Source: Takakia lepidozioides (Eukaryota; Streptophyta; Takakiopsida; Takakiales; Takakiaceae). From it: 64,000 nucleotides of DNA. Of this stretch, positions 55,179-64,000 are shown in pieces. A program made the position numbers and the translations under genes. The stretch is from assembly GCA_030704615.1 (NCBI GenBank), contig CM060734.1, positions 45,028,042 to 45,092,041 on the forward strand. Reading direction: 5' to 3'. How positions within the stretch are numbered: the first letter of the stretch is position 1; each line of letters opens with the position of its first letter. Under the pieces are notes generated by a model. That model searched no databases and was not told the origin of the DNA. It saw nothing but the letters and a program-made list of their open reading frames with translations.

Positions 55179-55905
55179 TGTCGCGGCCCTTTGCCTTGAG
55201 GGCAGGGGGTCGGGACACATGAGGGGCTGCCCCTATGATGGGGGCAGCGGCAGCGATAGGTATGGGGGGCTGAAGCACCCTTGAGTGCCCAAGGCACTCA
55301 AGGAGGCGGAGGCGCTCACTAGGTGGAGCCCCGTACACCGGGTTGCGGTGGGGGTGGCTCCACAAGGGGTGGTGGTAGCTTAGTGGGACTTAGTGGGGGT
55401 GGCATAGGACTCACCATGGGGGCGGAGACCTCCTGGTGGGAGTCGTGGGGAGTCTTGGGACTCATCACGGTCCATAGGGGCCGTGGTGAGTGGGCCAAGA
55501 CTCACCGCGACTCACCACCGGGAGTCGAGGGTTTTCGTGGTGGTTCGCCATAAAATGGCATGGCTGGTTGTGAAACCCCCGCAGACAGCTACAGAAGTAT
55601 ATATAAGGGGAGTAATGACCCCGAGAACGGTGCAAGCCCGTTGGTGACCAAAAACTAGTGAGTAAGCGAGCGAGCCGGAAAGCGACCAAAGAGTGGGGAG
55701 CTGTTCGGACTGCCATCTACCAAAGGGAATTCCACTAGGCCCAAATAGGTGGAGGGTTTAGTGGGAGAGCGAAGGGGGACCGTTATGTCCCGGTGAGCAG
55801 CCGAAGCTCCAAGTTGGTCCGGCGGCCAGGTTGGGAGTCAGGCGCGCGCATCAAAGCGAGTAACTATGATTTGAAGGGGAGCTTACCGAAGTGAGGTGCG
55901 CGACA
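55179..55905 (+). repeat. 5' LTR of the chromovirus
   Basis: 727 bp, starting TGTCGCGGCCC and ending GGTGCGCGACA. A TATATATAAG at 55598-55607 is the likely TATA box. Short glycine-rich frames inside it are not genes. Confidence 0.95.
55598..55607 (+). promoter_or_regulatory. Putative LTR TATA box
   Basis: TATATATAAG in the middle of the 5' LTR; the 3' LTR has TATATATAGG at the matching place (about 61818-61827). Confidence 0.55.
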
Positions 55906-55907
55906 CT

Positions 55908-55919
55908 TGGTATCAGAGC
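55908..55919 (+). other. Primer binding site for initiator tRNA-Met
   Basis: TGGTATCAGAGC, the complement of the plant initiator tRNA-Met 3' end, two bases after the LTR. This is the usual primer site of plant gypsy and copia elements. Confidence 0.92.
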
Positions 55920-55960
55920 TTAGAGTTCAGTACGCGATCGTCCTTGGGATTGGCCTCATC

Positions 55961-57136
55961 ATGGGGTCGGGCAAGCCAAAGCGAAAGCGAAACGGCCCAA
56001 AAGATGATGATCCTGGTGAGCCCGACGGGGGCGACGTGTCACCGCGGCCGTTTGAGGAAGCGACGCTGGTTTCTGAAAACGAGGCCGCTCAAGAGCGGGA
56101 GGAATCCGAGGAGTCGGAGCCCGAGGAATCCCTAAGAGCTCCGACAGACCAACAGATGCCTCCCATGCCGGCAGCTTTTTGGGAAGGGTTGTTGGCGCAG
56201 TTTGGCGGGACGTTGAAAGACGTGTTGAAGGCGGCTAATGCCACTTACACTAAGGCAAAGTTCAAGGTGAAGCCTAAGGAACCCGACACCTTCGAGGGCG
56301 TCCGAAATCGGAAGGCACTCAACACCTGGCTCTTGGAGCTAGAACAGTACTTCCGGGCGGCTAAGTTGAGTGACGAGGATCGGGTGGAAGTGGCTCCCAC
56401 CTATTTGAGGGGCTATGCTCAACAATGGTGGCAGAAACGTCTTCACGACTGAGGTCCAAGCCCGGAAACCTTGAACTGGAGTGGGTTCAAGGAATTGATG
56501 AAGAGACAGTTTGTGCCTCTCAACGCGTCCTGGCTTGCCCGGGACAAGATGAGGAATTTGAAGCAAACAGACGACATTCGGGGATATGTCCAGGCTTTCA
56601 ATGTGCTTTTGCTCGAAGTCGCGGACATGGCAGAACCGGAAATGGTCTTCAACTTTGTGGTGGGACTGGCCCCATGGGCTAGGCGGAAGTTGGAGGAGAA
56701 GCCACCTAAGACTTTGAACGAGGCAATTGAGAGGGCTGAATGTTTCTCAGATGTCCCTAGGGGTGAAAGACAAGGCCGTACGGAGCTTAACCACAAGAAG
56801 ACCCGGCGGGAAGGTGACTCCTTCCAACCGGAAAAGAAGTGGGATAGGCCACGCGGCGACAATGGCACGTGGAAATCAAAGGGAGGGCCTTCACACGTCA
56901 AGGCGGCACCCGGTGCTTCGAAAGGAAAAGCGGGTGGAGCGGCTTATGGCGGACAGAAGGCGACCTTTGATGGAGTGTGTTTCAATTGCGAAGAGCCCGG
57001 GCACATGGCCAAGAAGTGCACGAAACCCCGACAATTGAACATGACTCGGGCAACCACGGAGCTGTCGGAAGATACCATCAGTCGCTTGGTGGAAGCGGTG
57101 GTCGCCAGGACTTGCAAGGTAGGCAAATATTCTTGA
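55961..57136 (+). pseudogene. gag: gag of the chromovirus, one in-frame stop
   Basis: From the ATG at 55961 (MGSGKPKRKRNG), an acidic N-terminus, then the capsid region (LNTWLLELEQYFRAAKLSDE, FKELMKRQFVPLN) and a CCHC zinc knuckle CFNCEEPGHMAKKC near 56980. A TGA at 56450-56452 interrupts the capsid; the same frame continues to 57136. The sequence downstream of the stop is otherwise open. Confidence 0.9.
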
Positions 57137-57137
57137 G

Positions 57138-57887
57138 TTGTATCAGGAAACTGGCGCATTGCGTAAAGGGAGTCACTTATTGTTCGTGGATGGGATAATA
57201 TCCGGAACTAATGTGTCATTGTTGGTGGACACAGGAGCGTCGCACTCCTTCATGACACCGGCAACGGCACAAAAGCTGGGACTCCCGACAACTGACGTAG
57301 GGGCCTCTATTGAGGTGCGATCTGCCAAAGGAGAACCGCAATTGGCGACGAGGTTGGCGTTCGATGTTCCTCTTCAACTGGGGAGTTGGGAGGGACGTGA
57401 GAACTTCACCGTCTGCGAGATCGATGGAGTGGATCTCATTTTGGGGATGACCTTTTTGAGCAAATCCGGAGCGGTCATAGATGGCCGCAAGAGGGTAGTC
57501 ACGCTGCCATGTTGGAATGGTGGCGAGGTCTTACGAGTTTCGGAAACGCCCAAACCCGTGGGAGGGCGAATAAACCTTCTGTCAGCAAGGGAGTGGGCCG
57601 TGGAGGAGGCACACGAGCCCCAATTTTTGCTCTACATTAGAGAAGTGAAGGGAGAAGGCGATGGAGAGCCGAGCCCAGATTGGATCAAGGGGATTTTGGA
57701 GAAATACCATGATGTGATGCCGGAGGATTTGCCAAGCGGCTTGCCACCGCGAAGAGGAGTTGACCACAAGATTGAGGTGATACCGGGATCGGAACCGCCT
57801 GCCAAGGCGCCCTACCGGTTGAGCCACAGAGAGTTGGTCGAGCTGAAGACCCAGCTCAATGTCAAAGGGGTACATCCGGCCGAGTAA
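57138..57887 (+). pseudogene. pol: Aspartic protease and RT start of the chromovirus
   Basis: Shifted by one base from gag. The protease active site LLVDTGASHSF is near 57220 and the flap end DLILGMTFL near 57445. It then enters RT (EYHDVMPEDLPSGLPPRR-like, [22 protein letters not shown]) and goes out of frame at about 57860. Confidence 0.9.
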
Positions 57888-59230
57888 GTCACCCTACGGA
57901 GCCCCGGTGCTATTTGCAGACAAGAAGGATGGGACGCTGCGGATGTGTGTCGATTACAGGGCTCTGAATAAGGTGACTATCAAAAACCAGTACCTTTGCC
58001 AAGGATCGACGACCTTTTCGATCGGTTGGCAGGAGCGAAGTATTTCAGCCGGATCGATCTGCGCTCCGGCTATCATCAAATTCAAGTGGCGGAAGGAGAT
58101 GAGGAGAAGACCGCGTGCAGGACAAAGTATGGTTCATATGAGTTCTTGGTGATGCCTTTTGGGCTCACCAATGCACCAGCGACATTTAGCACGCTGATGA
58201 ACAGCCTTTTCCAGGAGTGGTTGGATGACTTTGTGATCGTGTACATCGACGACATCTTGGTGTATTCGAAAACAAAGGAGGAGCACCTGGAGCATCTCAA
58301 AAGGGTGTTCCAGAAATTGCGGGAAAGGAAGCTGTATGCCAAAGCTTCAAAGTGCAAATTCGGGGTCACAAAGTGGAGTTCCTGGGGCATGTGATTACAC
58401 AGGATGGGATCAGAATGGATGACAGGAAGGTGAGGGCCATCTTGGACTGGGAGCCTCCGACTTCGGTCCCGGGAGTGCGATCCTTCCTAGGACTCGCCTC
58501 CTATTACCGGAAGTATGTGAGAAATTTTGCCAAGATTGCGGGGCCGCTGTCAGACCTTCTGTGTAAATCTAAAGTCTGGGCTTGGAACACCTTTTGTGGC
58601 CAAGCTTTTGCTGAATTGAAGCAGCGGATGGCGGAAGCTCCAGTCTTGAGAATCCCGGAGTTCGATCGTCCGTTCGAGATACATACAGATGCGTCGGACT
58701 TCGCGATTGGGGGTGTACTGATGCAAGATGGACGTCCAGTGGCTTACGAAAGTAAGAAACTGAATGAAGTGGAGCGACGGTGGCCGACGCACGATAAAGA
58801 GATGAAGGCGGTGGTGCACTGTCTTGAGCTTTGGCGCCACTATGTTGGTTCCAACCCAGTGAAGGTGTTCACGGACAATGTCACGGTAAAGTATTTTGCC
58901 ACGCAGCCCAAGTTGTCCCCAAAACAACTTAGGTGGCAAGATACTTTGGCGTGTTTCGACGTGGATATCCAGTACAAACCAGGACGAGACAACGTGGTGG
59001 CCGATGCTCTAAGTAGAAAGCAGCAGCTCTTATTGGTGTATAAGGGCGAGACGGCGCTCCAAAGGAAGATCCGGAAGGCTTGCCGGAAGGATGAGCTGGC
59101 GAAGTCCGTGATGCAGGACTTGAGGATGGGGGTTAAATCGCAGTTCCACTTGCAAAATGGACTGCTCCGGTATAAGCAAAAGCGTCTCTACGTGCCGAAG
59201 GGAGGGATCAGAGATAGCCTCTTGAGATAA
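57859..59230 (+). pseudogene. pol: RT and RNase H of the chromovirus, frameshifted
   Basis: RT palm in three frames: [20 protein letters not shown] (57859 on), then [34 protein letters not shown] and YIDDILVYS (57996-58394), then [15 protein letters not shown] and GLASYYRKYVRNF (58352 on). RNase H follows in the last frame: FEIHTDASDFAIGGVLMQDG, RWPTHDKEMKAVVHCLELWR, VFTDNVTVKYF and DALSRKQQ. Catalytic residues of both enzymes are present; only the frames are broken (near 57990 and 58375). Confidence 0.92.
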
Positions 59231-60240
59231 TGCCATGATAGCCCGCTTGCGGGTCGCGGCGGAGCCAAGCGCACTGCGGCACTCTTGAAGAAAGAGTATT
59301 TTTTGGCCCAAACTGAGGGAGGAGGCAGAGGAGTATGTCAAGACATGCACCACATGCCAACAAACCGGAGCAAGTACAAAAGCAAGCGGGGCTGTTACAA
59401 CCCTTGCCGATTCCAGAGGGGACTTGGGAAAGCGTCTCGATGGATTTCATGACTGCTATGTCGCTGTCAAAAGGATTTCGATGCAATCATGGTGGTGGTG
59501 GATAGGTTCAGTAAAATGGGCCATTTCATCCCACCAAGGAGACGGCAACGGCGCAGGAGACAGGGCGACTTTACTTCGCCCACGTCTTAAAGCATCATGG
59601 AGTCCCGAAGGATATTGTCTCTCGACCGCGATCCAAAGTTTACGAGTAAATTTTGGAGGGCACTTGGAAGAAGATGGGGACGAGGCTGAAGATGAGCACC
59701 ACCTTCCGACCTACGACCGACGGCCAAACAGAAAGAGTGAATTCCGTAGTGAAGCAGATCTTGCGGAATTACGTGTCGGCAGACCAAACAGACTAGGTGG
59801 AACACTTAGACGCGGCAGAGTTTGTTATAATAAACACAAACACTCCGCAACGGGAGTTTCCCCTTTCGTATTGGTCTATGAAAAGCACCTCTGGTGCCGA
59901 CACGTTGGGCCGCCCAGGACGTTGAGGAACCGGCAGTAGCGGCGGTACTGGAAGAACGCGAGCGTTTGTTGAAGCTCGCAAAGTACAACATTGCCAAAGC
60001 TAGGAAACGGTATGAAAGGTAGGCGAATCGGAAGCGGAGGGAAGTGAAATTTGAGGCAGGCACGGAGGTCTAGTTGAACATCAAAAATTTCCGACTACCT
60101 CCGGAAGTGAGTCCGAAGTTCGTACCTCCGTATGCGGGACCCTTTCGCATTCGGAAGGTTATGAATGAGGATGTGTATGAATTGGAGCTGCCGGCAAACA
60201 GCAAGGTGCACCCAGTATTCCATGTCTCCCTTTAGAACCT
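59231..60240 (+). pseudogene. pol: Integrase of the chromovirus, heavily frameshifted
   Basis: The zinc-binding part shows WPKLREEAEEYVKTCTTCQ in one frame (about 59310-59370). Core pieces such as MDFMTAM (59440 area), VVDRFSKMGHFI (59490-59530) and FCYNKHKHSATGVSPFVLVY (about 59818-59880) appear in different frames. The C-terminal part KFVPPYAGPFRIRKVMNED (60115-60175) leads to HPVFHVS. At least five frame changes. Confidence 0.8.
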
Positions 60241-60299
60241 TACTTCAAAGATGAAGCGCGTCCGAATCGGCATCAAGTGTTGCGTCCGCCACCTATGCT

Positions 60300-60503
60300 G
60301 TTGGATCATGAAAATGAACCTGAGTACGAGGTGGAGGCAAACTTAAGTCGAGGAGGTTCAAGAACCGAGAAACGGAGTATCTCGTCAAATGGAAGGGCTA
60401 TCATCATGTGGAGGCATCTTGGGTGCGTGCCTCAGAAATGGGAAACGCATCCGAGGCGGTCGCAGCTTCGAAGGGCGGACCTCAAAAGCGGAAGAAGCGT
60501 TGA
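60300..60503 (+). pseudogene. Chromodomain at the integrase C-terminus
   Basis: Frame near 60340-60450: RRFKNRETEYLVKWKGYHHV then EASWVRASEM, a classic chromodomain (aromatic cage Tyr/Trp positions in EYLVKWKGY and the SW). A one-base loss just before it separates it from EYEVEA. The ORF ends at a TGA, 60501-60503, after a basic tail. Confidence 0.88.
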
Positions 60504-61399
60504 TGGGGACATCAACCTTGGAGCGTGGGGGAGGAAATGCATGCTTAGCCCGGCTTAGCTAGCTTAGGAATCCGATTGCAAAAACTTGTATTGTACAAAA
60601 TTGTATAAATGAAATGGTTCCAATGTTGTGCGTCCTATTTTGTTTGGAATGGTGATGCATGGTATGGTTGGCTAGTGTGTAGAATGCATGCTAGCTTATA
60701 AAAGTGGGAGAGGTAAATTGGGTTAATCGTGTGTTTGCGTAGTGCCGAAATCGGGTGACCCCCATCCAAGGGCAAGGAAACTTGCGCCTTCTTTGGGAGT
60801 TCACGTGCTAGTGCGCACCTGGCGTGCGCGTACTATAACTGCGCTACCGAGGGGGTTGCCTTGTAGTGCGGGCTAACGCGGAAGCTACGTGCTTCCGTTC
60901 ACGTACTATAATCGTGTAGCCTCGGGACGAAGTCGTAGTGCGGCTTCGGCGTGTTCCCGTACCTCAGGCCAGCATTCCAAGGCGGACCCAATTGTAGTGA
61001 TTGGGGCGCACGGTTGGTTCAAGGTTATCTTCCTAGTCAAAGAGGGTTCCAGGTGAACCCTTGCTCAAGGTGATGCCAAAAGCGGCATCATGAGCGGTCG
61101 CAAGCAATGTTGTTGCAGTAAGGCGATTCGATCCTCGGGAGGATCGTTCCTTGGCCTTGAAGTAGGCCAAGAAGAGTGCACTGGGAGGAGCTGGAGAGGC
61201 TCCACCCTTGGCCGGGACTTGGAGGAAGTCGGCCGAACTAGCTAGTGGAGAGTAGAGTCAAGTGTGGGGTTTGGTTCTTTGCCATGGGACGCATGGTACG
61301 GAAACAAACTCCTTGATGTGGGACGCCACAACTTGGATGTTCGTTTCTACAAAATGGACAAGTCGATGAGGACATCGACTCCCTGTTGGTAGGGGTGTG
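60504..61399 (+). other. Long 3' non-coding region of the chromovirus
   Basis: About 900 bp between the last codon and the 3' LTR with no coding match. The purine-rich GGTAGGGGTGTG just before the LTR (61388-61399) may be a weak polypurine tract. Confidence 0.6.
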
Positions 61400-62125
61400 T
61401 GTCGCGGCCCTTTGCCTTGAGGGCAGGGGGTCGGGACACATGAGGGGCTGCCCCTGTGGTGGGGGCAGCGGCAGCGATAGGTATGGGGGGCTGAAGCACC
61501 CTTGAGTGCCCAAGGCACTCAAGGAGGCGGAGGCGCTCACTAGGTGGAGCCCCGCACACCGGGTTGCGGTGGGGGTGGCTCCACAAGGGGTGGTGGTAGC
61601 TTAGCGGGACTTAGTGGGGGTGGCATAGGACTCACCATGGGGGCGGAGACCTCGTGGTGGGAGTCGTGGGGAGTCTTGGGACTCATCACGGTCCATAGGG
61701 GCCGTGGTGAGTGGGCCAAGACTCACCGCGACTCATCACCGGGAGTCGAGGGTTTTCGTGGTGGTTCGCCATAAAATGGCATGGCTGGTTGTGAAACCCC
61801 CGCGGACAGCTACAGAAGTATATATAGGGAGTAGTAACCCCGAGAACGGTGCAAGCCCGTTGGTGACCAAAAACTAGTGAGTAAGCGAGCGAGCCGGAAA
61901 GCGACCAAAGAGTGGGGAGCTGTTCCGGACTGCCATCTACCAAAGGGAATTCCACTAGGCCCAAATAGGTGGAGGGTTTAGTGGGAGAGCGAAGGGGGAC
62001 CGTTATGTCCCGGTGAGCAGCCGAAGCTCCAAGTTGGCCCGGCGGCCAGGTTGGGAGTCAGGCGCGCGCATCAAAGCGAGTAACTATGACTTGAAGGGGA
62101 GCTTACCGAAGTGAGGTCCGCGACA
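61400..62125 (+). repeat. 3' LTR of the chromovirus
   Basis: 726 bp, about 98% identical to the 5' LTR by eye (some 15 differences, including a 2-bp indel at the TATA region). It ends GGTCCGCGACA and is followed by the duplication GTAGC. Confidence 0.95.
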
Positions 62126-62208
62126 GTAGCGATATGTATGCGCACGACATATCTTTTACAAATTGTTTGTTCTCTTCTTCTTGAAGCTTCATCCCATGTA
62201 CCTAGTAA

Positions 62209-63012
62209 TAATTAAAGCTCGTCAGGACTTATATGTGCTTCTCATTTAACAATAATAGGGTCATGAATGCCCGTACATGTGGCAACGACGGGGCCCGCGT
62301 GTGGCCAAGGGGGTCGGAGAGGGTGGGAGCGCCCCTACCCGGACCCCGCCAATCGTCTGTCCGGCAAGCGGGTCTGCTGGGGCCCACAAAACACATGAGT
62401 TAGTCTGCTGGGCCCACAATATGCACATAAAACATTAGTTATTGCATAGATTTGCATAAGCGGTGGGTAGTGTGGTGGTTAAGAGCAATGAATGATACAT
62501 ATGAGGTTTGATGTTGAAATCTCGTTAGGTTGTACTGTGGCAGTAATGTGTGTTTATTAATAATATATTTTTCGAAGGTATGCCGGTCTGCTGGAAGGTC
62601 CAAGCCGGTCTGCCAGAGGTGCCGGAGGGGGGGGGGTCTGCTTGGAAAGTCTGCCGGTCTGCTGGAGGGTCCAAGTCGGTCTGCCAGAGGTGCCAGGGGG
62701 GTGGGTCTACTTGGAAAGTCTGCCCAGTCTGCTGGAGAGGTGCCAGTCCGCTCGTCGGTCTGCTGGAGAGTCTGCCTGCCTGTCCGCTAGAAGGTTGGAG
62801 TCGGTCTGTTGGAGGGTCTCCCCAGTCTGTTAGAAGGTCCACCACGGTACATGAACAAGGACTTAGGAAAATTTCAGAATCTCGCCCACCCAGTGAATGG
62901 GCGGTGGGCTTATGAGCTCACCCCAAGGGTCGTACTGGCGGGGCCCGCCCGTGCATTCATGACCCTATTATTAAAAAATGAGAGCCCTTATATGTCCTCA
63001 TTCGGGTTTAAT
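62209..63012. mobile_element. TIR element of ~0.8 kb carrying a minisatellite
   Basis: The left end AATTAAAGCTCGTCAGGAC through AATAATAGGGTCATGAATGC matches, inverted, 62951-63012 (GCATTCATGACCCTATTATT on the plus strand). The core of about 24 bp is perfect; the outer part is about 75% identical and may extend further. GGGGCCCGC occurs inside both ends. No transposase. Confidence 0.7.
62579..62850 (+). repeat. Minisatellite of GGTCTGCTGGA-type units
   Basis: Two units of about 70 bp (starting about 62582 and 62657) share 'GGTCTGCTGGAGGGTCCAAG', 'GGTCTGCCAGAGGTGCC' and a G-run with 'CTTGGAAAGTCTGC', followed by decayed copies to about 62845. The open frames here are by-products of the repeat. 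Confidence 0.8.
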
Positions 63013-64000
63013 TTTATCAAATGAAAATGTGGGATTCATACCAACAAAGTGAAAGGACAAAGCCAACATTTATATCTAAAAGGAAGAAGTGAACTCCAAG
63101 GATTAAAAAAAACAATCATCAAACATTCTATTGGTCATATTTCTCAAGAAAAATAATATGTACCCCAATCATTCCGAAAAAAAATTAAGCAAAAAACATT
63201 GGACATCTAACAAGCTCTCCCACAAAGGTGGCTATAGCATGGGCCAGCATGGCAGCTTCATGCAATGTGAGGTAGCAATTGCATATGGGGCCATATGGAA
63301 TGCACACCAAAGTTGGTTAGTGAAGATTCTAGCTAGATTGGAGGAGGTTCTAGAGGTGTGGTGAGGTAATTTTGGCAAGCTATAACCAAAGACGGAGCTT
63401 GGGAAGAGATGGAGGGTCTAGTAGGGAGCGCATAAGAGGCATGATCAAGAGTGCAAGAGGAGAAGGAGGGTCGATTTGTTGGCGGCAAAGTGGGCAGGGG
63501 TTGCACCACCGGCAATGGAATGGAATCAAGCCATGCTTCATGTCCGGCTCGACTGTACATTACCTCTTTCTCTCCCTCTTGAAGTTGAAGTTGTCACTGT
63601 GGACCGTTGGCCGCGGACCGGAGACTGCGGGTATATATATATGTGTGTGTGGATCTGTCGGAGGCCAAAAAATAAAATATCCGCCTTCGTTAAGAACCGC
63701 CATATATGAAGAGATGAGACAACTAGATTCGGTTGAGAACCGGTGGTTTTGTATATTTTTTTTATTTGATTTGGATCGGAACTAGTGGTCCACAAGAAGC
63801 AGGTATGAACCCATATATCCGGCATTTAAAACATGAGGTTATAATCTGGATAATAGCCTATTATTGTATTCACTCCACATAAATGAGGCGAGTCATATTC
63901 ATGAGCCGGCCCTATCTTCATATGAAGGGGCACGCATATTAATAACTTCATATTTTATCTTGTGAGATTTGAATGGACACTTTTTTGCATCATCTACAAT
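63013..64000. other. Right end of window, no gene recognised
   Basis: AT-rich with a (TA)n/(TG)n tract at 63632-63652. The frame 63372-63785 (+) is unrecognised and probably chance. Confidence 0.4.

Larger units (their letters stand above)
55174..62130 (+). mobile_element. Complete chromovirus (Ty3/gypsy) with target-site duplication
   Basis: The element spans 55179-62125 (6,947 bp), flanked by GTAGC on both sides (55174-55178, 62126-62130). LTRs of 727 and 726 bp begin TGTCGCGG and end in CGCGACA. Order: LTR, initiator-Met primer site, gag, protease, RT, RNase H, integrase, chromodomain, long 3' untranslated region, LTR. Frames are broken: a stop in gag and several frameshifts in pol. The LTRs differ at about 15 positions (about 2%), so insertion is fairly recent. 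The chromodomain directs integration to heterochromatin in this group; the clade cannot be fixed by eye. Confidence 0.95.

Noticed and set aside
55323-55553. Glycine-rich frames in both chromovirus LTRs (also 61544-61774)
   Set aside because: Identical frames in both LTRs are non-coding LTR sequence.
62455-62575. Possible second tRNA-derived SINE
   Set aside because: There is an A-box-like GTGGTTAAGAGC, but the B box is poor (TGTTGAAATC), the spacing is short and no flanking duplication is visible.

Overview
The window is nuclear DNA of a land plant. Evidence: spliced genes with GT-AG introns of about 0.1-1.5 kb, an EDS1-family immune gene, an OS9 ER lectin gene, CDC20, SAC9-like and UMP-CMP kinase exons, many PLS-type PPR sequences ending in an E or DYW domain, and plant-type transposons (Ty3/gypsy, hAT, a tRNA-derived SINE, long-TIR elements). 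The style and number of DYW-PPR copies suggest a lineage with heavy organellar RNA editing, such as a lycophyte, fern or other seed-free plant. That placement is inference, and a gymnosperm is not excluded.

Layout. 0.9-4.1 kb (+): a multi-exon Agenet (Tudor-like) gene. 4-9.6 kb: decayed DNA with a remnant of a gypsy element and a roughly 100-bp tandem array. 9.66-17.88 kb: a Ty3/gypsy element with an extra ORF ahead of gag, an internal inversion of its nucleocapsid-protease segment, and a foreign reverse-transcriptase fragment beside the inversion. 18.69-19.49 kb: a non-autonomous hAT element. 21.15-24.84 kb (+): a complete four-exon EDS1-family gene. 25.44-26.11 kb: a second hAT element. 26.9-41 kb: a mosaic of decayed PPR genes in three related copies, mixed with isolated exons of ordinary host genes (UMP-CMP kinase on both strands, a SAC-domain exon, the last two exons of CDC20, a tryptophan-rich exon). 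41.07-42.15 kb: a TIR element with a SINE inside its left arm. 42.86-48.68 kb (-): an eight-exon OS9 gene with a long hairpin in its last intron. 49.8-52.7 kb: two fold-back structures. 53-55 kb: a minisatellite, a RING-H2 exon and a PPR/EF-hand junction. 55.18-62.13 kb: a complete chromovirus with both LTRs, a target-site duplication, an initiator-Met primer site and a chromodomain, but broken reading frames. 62.2-63.0 kb: a TIR element carrying a minisatellite.

The host genes do not form an operon-like unit. EDS1 acts in immunity, OS9 in ER quality control, and the Agenet protein probably in the nucleus. The most notable items are the EDS1-family gene, the UMP-CMP kinase exons lying on opposite strands beside 175-bp inverted repeats, the retroelement accessory ORF present in two copies, and the in-place inversion inside that element. 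Exon limits were read by eye from splice signals and protein similarity. Identity values are estimates by eye.
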